64,000 nt of DNA, taken from contig NZ_CP011125.1 in the NCBI RefSeq assembly GCF_000737325.1, positions 2,790,001 through 2,854,000 on the forward strand. The letters are read 5' to 3'. Both the position numbers and the translations under genes were made by a program. Of the stretch, positions 10,485 to 19,352 are shown one piece after another (the first letter of the stretch is position 1; each line of letters begins with the position of its first letter). This DNA comes from Sandaracinus amylolyticus (GTDB lineage: Bacteria > Myxococcota_A > Polyangia > Polyangiales > Sandaracinaceae). The notes under the pieces are model-generated. The model worked only from the letters and a program-made list of their open reading frames with translations, ran no database searches and was not told the DNA's origin.

Positions 10485-10928
10485 ATGACGACGAACCACT
10501 CCCTGGTCCCGCACCTCATCGTCGAGGGCGCGCCCGCGGCGATCGACTTCTACGTGGGCGCGCTCGGCGCGCGCGAGATCGAGCGCTTCGCCACCCCGAG
10601 CGGCCGCGTGATCCACGCCGCGCTCGAGATCGCCGGTGCGCGCTTCACGCTCGCCGAGGAGCACCGCGAGTGGCGCAACGTCGCGCCGCGCGCGCTCGGC
10701 GGCTCGTCGGTGGTGCTGCGTCTCCGCGTCGACGATCCCGATGCGGTCGCCGAGCGCGCGCTCGGTCGCGGTGCGCGCGTGATCTTCCCGATCGCCGATC
10801 AGCCCTACGGCGCGCGCGAGGGCCGCGTCGAGGATCCCTTCGGGCACCTGTGGATCCTGAGCAAGCCGTTGCGCGACGTGCCGCGCGCCGAGATGGATCG
10901 CCTGCTCGCGAGCTACGACGAAGGGTGA
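10485..10928 (+). CDS. VOC family protein (glyoxalase/bleomycin-resistance fold)
   Basis: 147 residues with the two beta-alpha-beta-beta-beta modules of the VOC family, closest in pattern to PhnB/YdcJ-like members: LIVEGAPAAIDFYVGALGA at the start and GAREGRVEDPFGHLWIL near the end, where the last acidic residue normally binds metal. Role may be small-molecule resistance or isomerisation; the substrate is unknown. It ends one base short of the convergent DUF2452 gene. Confidence 0.88.
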   Translation: MTTNHSLVPHLIVEGAPAAIDFYVGALGAREIERFATPSGRVIHAALEIAGARFTLAEEHREWRNVAPRALGGSSVVLRLRVDDPDAVAERALGRGARVIFPIADQPYGAREGRVEDPFGHLWILSKPLRDVPRAEMDRLLASYDEG

Positions 10929-10929
10929 G

Positions 10930-11424
10930 CTACTGGCCGAGCAGACGGCGCACGAGCTCCTGCGGGGCGGGCGCTCCAGTGTCTTTCGTGTCGTCGCCCT
11001 GATCGACGCGCGTCCACGACTGATCGAGCTCGAGCCGGTAGCTCCCGACGAACTCGCTCGCGTTGCGTCCCGCCCACTCCACGGGGCCGATCATCGAGAA
11101 CCAGAGCTCGCCGTCGGCGCGCCGATAGAGGTGATAGATCTGCCCGGGCCGCCGCACGAAGTTGCAGCGCGCCCGGTGCAGGTCGAGATCCTTCCGCGTG
11201 TCCTCGAGGATGCGCCGCGCTTCTTCCTGGAGCGCCTGGATCTGATCGGCGATGACGCGCAGCTTCGCGCTCGCGGTCGCGCCGATCATCGCGTCGGCGT
11301 CGGCGATGCGCTTCGCCACGTCGACGAGATCGTGGGTCGGCGCGAGACGCGACATCGGGTAGGGCGACGTGGACGCGGGGCCGAGGTGCTTGCCGCCCTC
11401 GTCTCTCTTGGTGTCGTCGGACAT
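10930..11424 (-). CDS. DUF2452 domain-containing protein
   Basis: 164 residues. The DUF2452 core is clear: an amphipathic helix (KLRVIADQIQALQEEARRIL) leads into LHRARCNFVRRPGQIYHLYRR, the family signature, then FSMIGPVEWAG and SYRLELDQSWT. Function of this family is unknown; it is soluble and probably cytoplasmic. It is packed tail to tail against the VOC gene with a one-base gap, and 40 bases downstream of the DSD1-type gene, with which it may form a leftward unit. Confidence 0.85.
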   Translation of the reverse strand: MSDDTKRDEGGKHLGPASTSPYPMSRLAPTHDLVDVAKRIADADAMIGATASAKLRVIADQIQALQEEARRILEDTRKDLDLHRARCNFVRRPGQIYHLYRRADGELWFSMIGPVEWAGRNASEFVGSYRLELDQSWTRVDQGDDTKDTGAPAPQELVRRLLGQ

Positions 11425-11464
11425 CGGGGCCGGGAAACCTGGGTGCCTCGGGGCGCGGGGTCAA

Positions 11465-12553
11465 TCACCAGCCGTTCACGCGATCCCAGCGCGCGATGAC
11501 GCGCTCGTCGCCCGCGACCACGGCGTACTCCGCGTGCATCGCGGCGGTGATGCACGCGTGGTTCGGCCGGATGCGCACGCGATCCCCGATGCGCAGCGAC
11601 GAGGGCGCGCCCGCGATCATCCCGTGCTCCTGGTTGACCGACGTCACGCGCGCGCCGAGGGGCGCATCGCGGAGATCGCGCACCTCGCCGTAGCCGCCGC
11701 CGAAGCGCTCCATGCTCCGGTCCGCCGAGAGCGCGAGCGAGCCTGCGTCGATCAGCACCACGCCCTCGCCACGCCGAACCCCGATCACCGACGCGAGCAC
11801 GGTCAGCGCGAGATCGTCCTCGCCGCACGAGCCGATCGCGTGCTGGAACCGATCGAAGAACGTGTACACGCCCGCGCGCAGCTCGGTCACGCCCCCGAGG
11901 TGCGCCGCGTGCACCGCGGTCGGCGTGGACCCGACGCTCACCGTCTCGACGTCGTGCCCCGCCTCGCGCAGCCGCGTCGCCGCGCGCACCGTGCGCGCTC
12001 GCTCGTCCTCGGCGATCGACGTGATCTCCGCGATGCTCGCGGCGCCGTACGAGTGACCCGCGTGCGCGAGCACGCCCGCGAGCCGCATGCGGCGGCCTCG
12101 CGCGAGCACGCCGGCGATCGCGAGCAGCTCGTCGCTCTCCGCGTCGATCCCGCCGCGGTGCTGTCCGACGTCGATCTCGATCAGCACGCGCACCGCGGGA
12201 TCACGCTCCGCGAGCGCGCGCGCGACGTCGACGTCGTCGGTGATCACCGTCAGCCTCGCGCCGCGCGCGACGAGCGCCTCGCACGCGTCGATCTTCGCCG
12301 GATCGAGCCCGACCGCGTACGTCAGATCGCGCACGCCGTGCTCGAGGAAGTACGACGCCTCGCGCAGCGTCGACACCGTGATCGCGCCGTCCGCCGCGCG
12401 CCGCGCGACCTCGATCGACTTCGCCGTCTTGAGGTGCGGCCGCAGCGACACCCCGAGCGCCGCCGCGCGCGCCTTCATCCGCGCACAGCTCCGCTCCAGC
12501 ACGTCGCGCTCGAGCACGAGGCACGGCGTCGGGAGTTCTCGCAACGTCGTCAT
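11465..12553 (-). CDS. DSD1-type PLP enzyme (D-threonine aldolase / D-serine dehydratase-like)
   Basis: 362 residues of the fold-type III PLP family. The N-terminal alanine-racemase-like barrel starts with TPCLVLERDVLERSC and carries the PLP lysine in RPHLKTAKS. Further barrel motifs are VLIEIDVGQHRGG and VSVGSTPTA. The C-terminal domain ends with RPNHACITAAMHAEY, the His and Cys ligand pair for the metal ion in D-serine dehydratases and D-threonine aldolases. The exact amino-acid substrate is not decidable by eye. It is divergent from the L-asparaginase gene with only 30 bases between the two start codons. Confidence 0.88.
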   Translation of the reverse strand: MTTLRELPTPCLVLERDVLERSCARMKARAAALGVSLRPHLKTAKSIEVARRAADGAITVSTLREASYFLEHGVRDLTYAVGLDPAKIDACEALVARGARLTVITDDVDVARALAERDPAVRVLIEIDVGQHRGGIDAESDELLAIAGVLARGRRMRLAGVLAHAGHSYGAASIAEITSIAEDERARTVRAATRLREAGHDVETVSVGSTPTAVHAAHLGGVTELRAGVYTFFDRFQHAIGSCGEDDLALTVLASVIGVRRGEGVVLIDAGSLALSADRSMERFGGGYGEVRDLRDAPLGARVTSVNQEHGMIAGAPSSLRIGDRVRIRPNHACITAAMHAEYAVVAGDERVIARWDRVNGW

Positions 12554-12583
12554 CGAGACCCCTTGCTACCATGCGCGCCTCTC

Positions 12584-13645
12584 ATGCACGACGTCGCGCG
12601 GGTCCTGGTCCTGCACACGGGCGGCACGATCGGCATGCGCGAAGGCCCGCGTGGCTTCGCGCCGGTGCCGGGCGCCCTCGAAGAAGAGGTCGCGCGCCGA
12701 CCGATGCTCTGTGATCCCAGCGAGCCGCGCTTCACCACCGCGCGCTTCGAGGACGGGACGCGCGTCCGCTACGACGTCGTCGACTACGACCCGCTGCTCG
12801 ACTCCGCGAACCTCGATCTCTCGCACTGGGCGCGCTTCGCCGCCGACATCGGCGCGCGCTACGACGACTACGACGGCTTCGTCGTGCTCCACGGCACCGA
12901 CACGATGGCCTACACCGCGAGCGCGCTCTCGTTCCTGCTCGACGGGCTCGGCAAGCCGGTCGTGCTCACGGGCTCGCAGATCCCGCTCTCGCGCGTGCGC
13001 AGCGACGGCATGGACAACCTGCTGACGGCGCTGTGGATCGCGGCGCGCTCGCGCCTGCCCGAGGTGATGCTCGCGTTCCACCACAAGGTGTTCCGCGGCA
13101 ACCGCGCGACGAAGGTCGACGCGACCGAGCTCGCCGCGTTCGCCTCGCCCAACCTCGCGCCGCTCGCCGAGGCGGGCATCGCGCTGCGCGTCCACCGCGA
13201 GCTCGCGCTCCCGATGCCCACCACGCCGTTCCACGTCGACGCGTCGCTCTCGCCGCACGTCGCCGCGCTGCGGCTCTATCCCGGCATCACCGAGAGCATC
13301 CTCGAGAACTTCCTGCGCCCGCCGCTCGAGGGCCTGGTGCTCGAGACCTACGGCACCGGCAACGCGCCCGAGCGGCGCTCGTTGCTCGACGTGATCGAGG
13401 CCGCGACGCGCCGCGGCGTCATCGTGCTCAACGTCACCCAGTGCCTGCACGGCACCGTGAGCGCGTCGTACCAGGCGGGTCGCGCGCTCGCCGAGGCCGG
13501 CGTGCTGCCCGGCGGCGATCTCACGCCCGAGGCTGCGCTCACCAAGCTCTGCTGGCTGCTCGGCAAGCGCGACCTCTCGCGCGACGAAGTGCGCCGTCGC
13601 CTGGTCACGCCGCTGCGCGGCGAGATGACCGACGAGCGCGGCTGA
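12584..13645 (+). CDS. ansA: L-asparaginase, type I (cytosolic)
   Basis: 353 residues, no signal peptide. It hydrolyses asparagine to aspartate and ammonia. The two threonine motifs are present: VLHTGGTIGM at the N terminus and VVLHGTDTMAYTASAL in the middle, followed by GLGKPVVLTGSQIPLSRVRSDG with the conserved lysine region and a C-terminal domain containing LVLETYGTGNAP. The chosen ATG begins four residues before the first strand. A TACCAT at 12567-12572 could be a -10 box for a nearly leaderless message. Partner gene across the divergent gap is the DSD1-type PLP enzyme. Confidence 0.93.
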   Translation: MHDVARVLVLHTGGTIGMREGPRGFAPVPGALEEEVARRPMLCDPSEPRFTTARFEDGTRVRYDVVDYDPLLDSANLDLSHWARFAADIGARYDDYDGFVVLHGTDTMAYTASALSFLLDGLGKPVVLTGSQIPLSRVRSDGMDNLLTALWIAARSRLPEVMLAFHHKVFRGNRATKVDATELAAFASPNLAPLAEAGIALRVHRELALPMPTTPFHVDASLSPHVAALRLYPGITESILENFLRPPLEGLVLETYGTGNAPERRSLLDVIEAATRRGVIVLNVTQCLHGTVSASYQAGRALAEAGVLPGGDLTPEAALTKLCWLLGKRDLSRDEVRRRLVTPLRGEMTDERG

Positions 13646-13672
13646 GCTCCGCGCCCGTCGCTCACGACGACG

Positions 13673-14809
13673 TCAGCGACGCCGGCCCCAGCGACCCTCG
13701 ACGCGGAAGCCGGGCACCTGCACGTGCACGCCGCCGCGATAGACCGGCGCGTAGGGCGCGATCACGGTGCCGGGCGGCGGCGTGACGATCACGCGGCGAC
13801 GCGGCGGGGGCGGGTAGTAGATGCGCGGCGGCGGCGGGGGCGGGTAGTACACGCGCGGCGCGTAGACCGGCGGCGGCGCGTAGACCGGCGGCGGCGCGTA
13901 GACCGGCGGCGGCGTGTAGACCGGCGGCGGCGGCGCGACGATCTGCGGCTGCACCGGCTGCACGGTCGTGCCCGCGACGCAGCCCGTCGCGTCGTACCCC
14001 GCGGGCGCGCCGGTCACCGAGAGATCCGGCGCGAGCTGCTGCCCCGGCTGCGCCCCCGCCGGCATCGGGTAGTACCACCAGCGGCTCTGCGAGCAGACCC
14101 AGTAGCCCGACACCGCGCGCCCGGTCGGCCCCGGCACCACCACGGTCGGCCGCGTGCCCTGCGGCACCTGCGTGACGAACCCGCTCGCCTGCGGCGCGAC
14201 GATCTGCGGCTCGACCACCTGCGGCGCGACCACCTGCGGCGCTGCGATCTCCGGCTCGACCACCGTGACCGTCGCCTCGCCCGGCGCGGCCTCGACCACC
14301 TGCGGCTCGCTCGCGTCGACCACCGCCGGCGCCTCGCCCGCGGGCTCGATGCGCCCGAACACCTGCGTCACGTAGAGCCCGCGATCGTCGTGCACCGACG
14401 CGATGCCCACGTGCGTGAACCGCGGGTTCAGCATGTTCGCGAGGTGCGGCTCGCTCGCCTCGAGCGACTGCTGCGCGTCCGACGACGTGTGGTGCATCGC
14501 GACGTTCTCGGCGAGCTCGTCGATGCCCAGCCCCGCCGCGTGCACACGATCGGCTGGGGTCCCGCTCTGCTCGCTCACGTGCTCGAGCACGTCGCGATCG
14601 GACATCTCGACGCTGTGCACCAGCGCCGCCGCCTCCAGGTGCGCGTCCCGCGCGAGCGGCGCCAGGCCGGCGGCGGTGCGGCGCGCGTTGATCGCGTCCA
14701 GCATCGCCTGCTCGCCCGCGGCGTCGCGCGTCTGCGCGGCGACCGGCGCGGTGATCGTCGCCAGCGCGACGAGGGTGAACAGGGCCAGACCGGACTGCGC
14801 TCGATGCAT
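13673..14809 (-). CDS. Secreted CAP (SCP/PR1) domain protein with proline-rich repeat tail
   Basis: 378 residues. A signal peptide (FTLVALATITAPVAAQ) sets the start at 14809. Residues about 30-150 are a CAP domain: MLDAINARRTAAGLAPLARD, LAENVAMHHTS, then FTHVGIASV and a strand YVTQVFG. The middle is rich in QVV/APQ motifs, and the C-terminal part has PPPVYA hexapeptide repeats and further polyproline ending in a basic tail. CAP proteins are extracellular; some bind lipids or cell wall. Role here is unknown. A small hairpin (14818-14832) covers the ribosome-binding site. Confidence 0.85.
   Translation of the reverse strand: MHRAQSGLALFTLVALATITAPVAAQTRDAAGEQAMLDAINARRTAAGLAPLARDAHLEAAALVHSVEMSDRDVLEHVSEQSGTPADRVHAAGLGIDELAENVAMHHTSSDAQQSLEASEPHLANMLNPRFTHVGIASVHDDRGLYVTQVFGRIEPAGEAPAVVDASEPQVVEAAPGEATVTVVEPEIAAPQVVAPQVVEPQIVAPQASGFVTQVPQGTRPTVVVPGPTGRAVSGYWVCSQSRWWYYPMPAGAQPGQQLAPDLSVTGAPAGYDATGCVAGTTVQPVQPQIVAPPPPVYTPPPVYAPPPVYAPPPVYAPRVYYPPPPPPRIYYPPPPRRRVIVTPPPGTVIAPYAPVYRGGVHVQVPGFRVEGRWGRRR
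13862..13933 (-). repeat. 18-bp tandem repeat coding for PPPVYA
   Basis: Four in-frame 18-base units begin at 13862, 13880, 13898 and 13916 (unit start GTAGACCGGCGGCGG on the plus strand). They encode PPPVYA/T hexapeptides in the CAP protein tail. Copy number is likely to vary between strains. Confidence 0.8.
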
Positions 14810-14817
14810 GGCGTTTC

Positions 14818-14832
14818 TCTCCAGTGTGGAGA
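14818..14832 (-). promoter_or_regulatory. Hairpin over the ribosome-binding site of the CAP gene
   Basis: TCTCCA-GTG-TGGAGA is a perfect 6-bp stem with a 3-base loop. On the minus strand the GGAGAG ribosome-binding sequence before the ATG lies in one arm, so the fold could limit translation. The remaining gap to 15023 holds no other feature I can support. Confidence 0.4.
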
Positions 14833-15023
14833 CGTGCACCGGCCCGAGCAATCCCCACGCCACGTGACGCCGTGCCTCTGGAGGGGGCGATTGCCTCGGA
14901 AAAGCAGACACATGCCCGCCCTCGGAGCGCGCCACGACGCCGATCGTGCCAGGGGATCGCGTGGACGCCCGTTCACGCACCACGCCCTTGCGGCTGCACC
15001 ATCAGCGCTGCACAGCTGCCCGC

Positions 15024-15947
15024 ATGACGAGCGACGCGCAGGTGCGAGAGGCGGGCTGGCTGGAGTCGACGGCGGGCGTGCGCGCCCTCGAGGATCGCGT
15101 GCTCGTGTCGGTGCGTGGCGACGACGCGCGCACCTGGCTGAACGGGCAGATCACCAACGACGTCCGCACCACGCGCGCCGGCGACGCGGTGTACGCGCTC
15201 GCGATCCACGTCAAAGGTCGCGTGCTCGCCGACCTGTTCGTGCTCGATCGCGGCGAGCGCGGCCTCGCGATGACGCTCCCGCGGCGCAACCTCGCGGCGC
15301 TGCTCGAGCACTTCGAGCGCTACGTCATCATGGAGGACGTCGAGCTCGTCACCGACGAGAGCGTCGCGCTCGTCACGGTGCAGGGCCCGCGCGCGAAGGA
15401 CGTCGAGACCGACGGCCTCGAGACCTACGCGTGCGATCGCCTCGGGCGCGGCGGCGTCGACGTGCTCGCGCCGAGCGCGCAGCGCGACGAGGTGCTCGCC
15501 GCGCTCACCCAGCGCGCCGCGGCGATCGGCGGCGGCGCGATCTCGGAGGAGGGCTGGGAGCTCGCGCGCCTGCGCGCGGCGCGTCCCGCGCTCTTCGCCG
15601 ACTTCGGCGAGCACACGTACCCGCAGGAGGCCGGCCTCGAGCAGGGCGCCGTCTCGTTCCAGAAGGGCTGCTACCTCGGCCAGGAGGTCGTGTGCATGCT
15701 CGAGAACCGCGGGCAGCTCAACCGCCGCCTCGTCGCCCTCGAGAGCGACGCCGAGCTCGCGCCCGGCGTCGGCATCACCGACGCGAGCGGCGCCAAGCTC
15801 GGCGAGATCACCAGCGCGGTGCGCGATCCCGAGCGCGCGCGCACCCTCGCGCTCGGCTTCGTGAAGCGCGCGCACGCGAGCGCGGGCACCGAGCTCACGA
15901 GCGACAAGGGCGCGCTGCGCGTCACCGCGGTCGTCGCGAGCGCCTGA
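15024..15947 (+). CDS. ygfZ: Folate-binding protein YgfZ (GcvT-like)
   Basis: 307 residues of the GcvT/YgfZ family. It supports repair or assembly of iron-sulfur enzymes using folate. The family signature KGCYLGQEVVCMLENRG is present with Cys216, which separates YgfZ from the glycine cleavage T protein. The N-terminal ARTWLNGQITNDV block and the C-terminal GEITSAVRDPERART strand are also typical. The ATG at 15024 was chosen over an upstream in-frame start because the added residues are not conserved in type. No glycine cleavage genes are near. Confidence 0.92.
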   Translation: MTSDAQVREAGWLESTAGVRALEDRVLVSVRGDDARTWLNGQITNDVRTTRAGDAVYALAIHVKGRVLADLFVLDRGERGLAMTLPRRNLAALLEHFERYVIMEDVELVTDESVALVTVQGPRAKDVETDGLETYACDRLGRGGVDVLAPSAQRDEVLAALTQRAAAIGGGAISEEGWELARLRAARPALFADFGEHTYPQEAGLEQGAVSFQKGCYLGQEVVCMLENRGQLNRRLVALESDAELAPGVGITDASGAKLGEITSAVRDPERARTLALGFVKRAHASAGTELTSDKGALRVTAVVASA

Positions 15948-15950
15948 CGC

Positions 15951-16211
15951 TCACTCGCGCGTCACGACGCGCTCGACGCGCAGCTCGAGGCGCTCCGACT
16001 CGCTCTCGCCGCGCGTCGTCGGCGTCACCTTCCAGCCCGGATCGCGCATCAGCGCTTCGATCACCGCGCGCGCGATCCGCGGGCGCACCACGCGATCGAA
16101 GCGCGCGTGCCACTCGTATCCGTCCTCCTCGCCCTCGTAGTCGTCGGGGAACGAGGCCGAGAGCCGGAGCTCGATCGTGTACGTGCGCTCCTCGCGGTAG
16201 TCGTCGCTCAT
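15951..16211 (-). CDS. Small hypothetical acidic/basic protein
   Basis: 86 residues, not recognised. The sequence is polar with alternating strands (RTYTIELRLSASFPDDYEG, then LELRVERVVTRE) and a helix-like middle (VRPRIARAVIEALMRDPG), suggesting a small alpha/beta fold. No signal peptide, metal motif or membrane segment. Codon use is like its neighbours, supporting a real gene. It is packed 3 bases from the convergent ygfZ stop and lies downstream of the GT2 gene across 46 bases. Confidence 0.55.
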   Translation of the reverse strand: MSDDYREERTYTIELRLSASFPDDYEGEEDGYEWHARFDRVVRPRIARAVIEALMRDPGWKVTPTTRGESESERLELRVERVVTRE

Positions 16212-16257
16212 GCGCGCTGTCTTTGCGCCGCGCACGGCCCCCGTCGAGCGCTTCCGA

Positions 16258-17187
16258 TCACGCCGCGGGGCGCTTGTAGCGGTTCATCAGGAACGGCTCC
16301 ATCCAGAGCACCTTCCCCAGCCCCGCCGCCGCCGCCGCGAGCCGCGCGTTCGTGCCGCCGCGCCCGAGCAGCACTCCGCTCGCCGGCGCGAGCGCCGTGT
16401 TGCCGACCGCCTGCATCGCGCCCGCGAGCATCCACGCCGCCGCCTCGGCGAGCGACGGGTTCTCGCGCGCGATGCACGAGTACGTGCGCATCTGGCCGCA
16501 CGAGAAGCGGTACTTCAGCGTCGTCGTCAGCTCGAGGCGCTGCGGCGGAACGTGCTCGAGCACGCGCGCCTCGCGGCACCACACCAGGCGATCGCCGCGC
16601 TCGTGCATCGCGCGGATCAGCTTCGTGTCCTCGCCGCCCACGAGCCCGAGCGCGATCTCGAACGGCGCGTCGCTGCCCAGCGCCTCGCGCAGGAACATCG
16701 AGTTGCCGGTGCCCACGTACGCGACGCGACGCGGATCGAGCGCGCCGGTCACGTCGTCGAAGTCGCGCGTCAGCCACTCGAGCGCCCACTCCATGCCGTC
16801 GGGGATCTCGCCCTCGCACACGAAGATCACCGCGCCGAACACCGCGGCCGCGCGGTGACGCTCCTGCGCGTGCTCGAGCTCCTCGAGCCAACCGGGCTCC
16901 GCTTGCTCGTCGTCGTCGAGGAACGCGATGCGCTCGCCGCGCGACGCCGCGACGCCGCGGTTGCGCGCGTAGGAGATCCCGGCGCGCGGCTCGTGCTCGT
17001 AGCGCAGCGGCACCGGTGACTCGTCCATGAGCGCGCGCACCGTGTCGTGCGCGCCGGCGTCCGGCGAGTTGTCGACCACGACGATCTCGTGCCGCGCTCG
17101 CGCGTGTGGATGCTCGAAGCAGCTGCGCACCGCGCGCTGGAGGGATCGATTGCGGCGGAACGTCGGGATGACGACCGAGGTGTCCAT
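16258..17187 (-). CDS. Family 2 glycosyltransferase
   Basis: 309 residues. The GT-A nucleotide-sugar fold is shown by SVVIPTFRRNRSLQRAV at the start, EIVVVDNSPDAG, ISYARNRGVAAS and the metal-binding AFLDDDEQAEPGWLEEL. The acceptor side includes GLVGGEDTKLIRAM, the usual catalytic-base region (GED). A hydrophobic stretch near the C terminus may touch the membrane. The sugar and acceptor are unknown. The start ATG at 17187 directly follows a 10-bp hairpin that includes its GGAG sequence. Confidence 0.9.
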   Translation of the reverse strand: MDTSVVIPTFRRNRSLQRAVRSCFEHPHARARHEIVVVDNSPDAGAHDTVRALMDESPVPLRYEHEPRAGISYARNRGVAASRGERIAFLDDDEQAEPGWLEELEHAQERHRAAAVFGAVIFVCEGEIPDGMEWALEWLTRDFDDVTGALDPRRVAYVGTGNSMFLREALGSDAPFEIALGLVGGEDTKLIRAMHERGDRLVWCREARVLEHVPPQRLELTTTLKYRFSCGQMRTYSCIARENPSLAEAAAWMLAGAMQAVGNTALAPASGVLLGRGGTNARLAAAAAGLGKVLWMEPFLMNRYKRPAA

Positions 17188-17189
17188 GC

Positions 17190-17214
17190 GCGCTCCGCAG
17201 TGCATGCGGAGCGC
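17190..17214 (-). promoter_or_regulatory. Hairpin between the FG-GAP gene and the GT2 gene
   Basis: GCGCTCCGCA, a 5-base loop, then TGCGGAGCGC: a perfect 10-bp stem. It lies in the 69-base gap after the FG-GAP lipoprotein gene and ends two bases before the GT2 start codon. It could terminate the upstream transcript or hide the GT2 ribosome-binding site. No T-tract follows. Confidence 0.5.
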
Positions 17215-17256
17215 CACCTCGCGATGCGCGCGACCACGCGGAGCCGGGCGCCGCGC

Positions 17257-19284
17257 TCAGCGGGTGACCAGCGTGGCGCCCGCGCCTCGCTGCACCACGA
17301 AGCGGTGCCCTGCCGTCACGCGGAACGTCTCCCTGGTGCCCGCGGAGTCGGGCCATCGCACGTCGACTTCCGCCTCGCATGCGGCGCCGAGGCCGAACGT
17401 CAGCGCGAGATCGCCCTGATCGCCGTAGTGGCCGTGGCCCCCCTCGATCTCGCGCGTCTGCGCCACGCCGGGCGTGCGCACCGTGACGCGCGCGCCGATC
17501 GCCGAGCGGTTGACGGTCCCGCCGCCCTCGAGGCGCAGCTGCACCCAGCTCGCCTCGCCGCCGTCGCTCGCGAGGCTCTCGAACAGGCGCACCTGCGCCG
17601 TCGGATAACACTCGTCGGGCGGGCCGCAGCGCATGCGCGAGTGCCCGAGCACCACGTCGAGGTCGCCGTCGCGATCGAAGTCGGCGACCGCCACGCCCTG
17701 CGCGCGGTGGTGATCGATCCCGTCGGCGATCGGCACCTCGCGGAAGTGCCCCGGTGTGTCTTGTTGGTAGAGGAGCCCGTGGTTGCCCGGGTACTCGCTG
17801 CCGCCGAGCCACACGTCCATCCACCCGTCGAGATCGAAGTCGAAGAACGCCGCGGTGATGATCCCCTCGTCCCACGACGCAGGGTCTGCGTGCGGGATCA
17901 CGAGCCCCGTCGCATCGCGCCCCGGTCGCTCGAACCGCACCGCCGGGTCGCCGGTGTTGAGCAGCAGCTCCGCCCCATCGGCGCCGGCGCCCGCCCACCA
18001 GTGGCGGATCTCGGTCGTCAGCAGATCGACGTCGCCGTCGTTGTCGACGTCGCCGCAGATCGTCGCGCCGCTGTTGCCGCCGAGCCGGAACGGGCGGCGG
18101 TCGCTGTCGTGGCTCCAATTGTCGGCGCACGAGACCGCCGGCGCGGGCACCTCCGCGCATCCCTCGGCGGCGCGGTTCGCCTGGCAGAAGCAGCGCGCGA
18201 ACTGGTTGTCCTCCCACGACCGATCGTCGTCGAACGCGTAGCCCGACTCGATCGACGCGTTGTCGTAGACGACGCCGTTCTCGTCGCGTCGCGCGCGCCA
18301 CAGGTGGTTCGGCGCGCGGCCGTACGAGGCGACGAGCAGCTCGGACAGACCGTCGTCGTTCAGATCGCACGCCGCGGTCGACCACGCGCGGCTGTGGGCG
18401 CGCGCCGCGTCGAGATCGTCGAGGGAGACCCAGTCGCGCGTCTCGAGCCCCGCCGCGCTCGTCGCGTCCTCGAAGCGCCCGGCGCCGTCGTTGCGCCACA
18501 GCACGTCCTGCAGGAACACGAGCTGACCGGTCGCGGGCGACGTGACGTTGTGGTGCCCGACGAAGAGATCGAGATCGCCGTCGAGATCGTGATCGACGAA
18601 CGACGCGCCCGCGGGCGCGTCGAGGCCGACGTCGAAGCGCACCGCGGCGCCGACCGTGAACACGCCGCCCTGCTGCACGAGGATGTCGCTCTGGTCCTCG
18701 CGGGGCGCGCCCTCGCCGTCGAGCGAGCTCACGCCGAGGTACGCATCGAGATCCCCGTCGCCGTCGACGTCGCCCCACGCGATCACGTCGACCGCGCGAC
18801 CGCCGCTGCCCGCGCGCCGCGTGAGGAAGCCCGAGCGCTCGGTCACGTCCTCGAAGCGCCCGTCGCGCGTGTTGCGCAGCAGCCACGTGTGGCGCGCGCC
18901 GCCGGGCGCGAAGTCGTCGACGCCTGCGGGGATCCGCCGCACCACGAGGTCGGTCCACTCGTCGCCGTCGTAGTCGATCGCCTCGATGCGCACGCCCTCG
19001 ACCCCGTCGAGGCCCCACTCGCTCGTCGCCTCGCGGAACGCGGGCTCACCGGGCTCCCAGCGGTTCCCCGCGCCGCAGATCGGCGGCGGCAGATCGGTGC
19101 ACGCCTCGGCGTCGCAGAACTGATCCGCACCACACAGCTCGCCGCTCGGCGCGCCGCAGTGACAGAGCCCGTCGTCCGGTGAGCACACCGCGCCCGCGAC
19201 CGCGCACTCGACGTTCGCACATCGATCCTCGCAGCCCGCGAGCGAGACCCACACCACGAACGCCACCACGACACGCCGCTGCAT
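17257..19284 (-). CDS. FG-GAP/VCBS repeat lipoprotein with ASPIC/UnbV domain (CRTAC1-like)
   Basis: 675 residues. A lipoprotein signal (VVWVSLAGC) gives export and lipid attachment. A short cysteine-rich EGF-like stretch (CANVECAVAGAVC, CHCGAPSGELCG) follows. The body is a beta-propeller of calcium-binding FG-GAP repeats with many DxDxDG loops (DYDGDEW, DVDGDGDLDA, DHDLDGDLDLF, DVDNDGDVDLL, DFDRDGDLDVV). The last ~90 residues form an ASPIC/UnbV domain (NRSAIGARVTVR, GHGHYGDQGDLALTFGLG). Such proteins are surface or periplasmic; the ligand is unknown. Divergent from the S10 peptidase gene with 68 bases between starts. Confidence 0.9.
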   Translation of the reverse strand: MQRRVVVAFVVWVSLAGCEDRCANVECAVAGAVCSPDDGLCHCGAPSGELCGADQFCDAEACTDLPPPICGAGNRWEPGEPAFREATSEWGLDGVEGVRIEAIDYDGDEWTDLVVRRIPAGVDDFAPGGARHTWLLRNTRDGRFEDVTERSGFLTRRAGSGGRAVDVIAWGDVDGDGDLDAYLGVSSLDGEGAPREDQSDILVQQGGVFTVGAAVRFDVGLDAPAGASFVDHDLDGDLDLFVGHHNVTSPATGQLVFLQDVLWRNDGAGRFEDATSAAGLETRDWVSLDDLDAARAHSRAWSTAACDLNDDGLSELLVASYGRAPNHLWRARRDENGVVYDNASIESGYAFDDDRSWEDNQFARCFCQANRAAEGCAEVPAPAVSCADNWSHDSDRRPFRLGGNSGATICGDVDNDGDVDLLTTEIRHWWAGAGADGAELLLNTGDPAVRFERPGRDATGLVIPHADPASWDEGIITAAFFDFDLDGWMDVWLGGSEYPGNHGLLYQQDTPGHFREVPIADGIDHHRAQGVAVADFDRDGDLDVVLGHSRMRCGPPDECYPTAQVRLFESLASDGGEASWVQLRLEGGGTVNRSAIGARVTVRTPGVAQTREIEGGHGHYGDQGDLALTFGLGAACEAEVDVRWPDSAGTRETFRVTAGHRFVVQRGAGATLVTR

Positions 19285-19352
19285 CGCCGCGCATCGTCGC
19301 AGGGCAGGGCGCTTCACGTCGATGGAGGGCCCGTGCGAAGGTCCACAGCGTC

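Noticed and set aside
13673-14809. Extending the CAP gene to an upstream start at 14983
   Set aside because: The longer form buries the signal peptide 58 residues inside the protein; the shorter start gives a standard secreted precursor.
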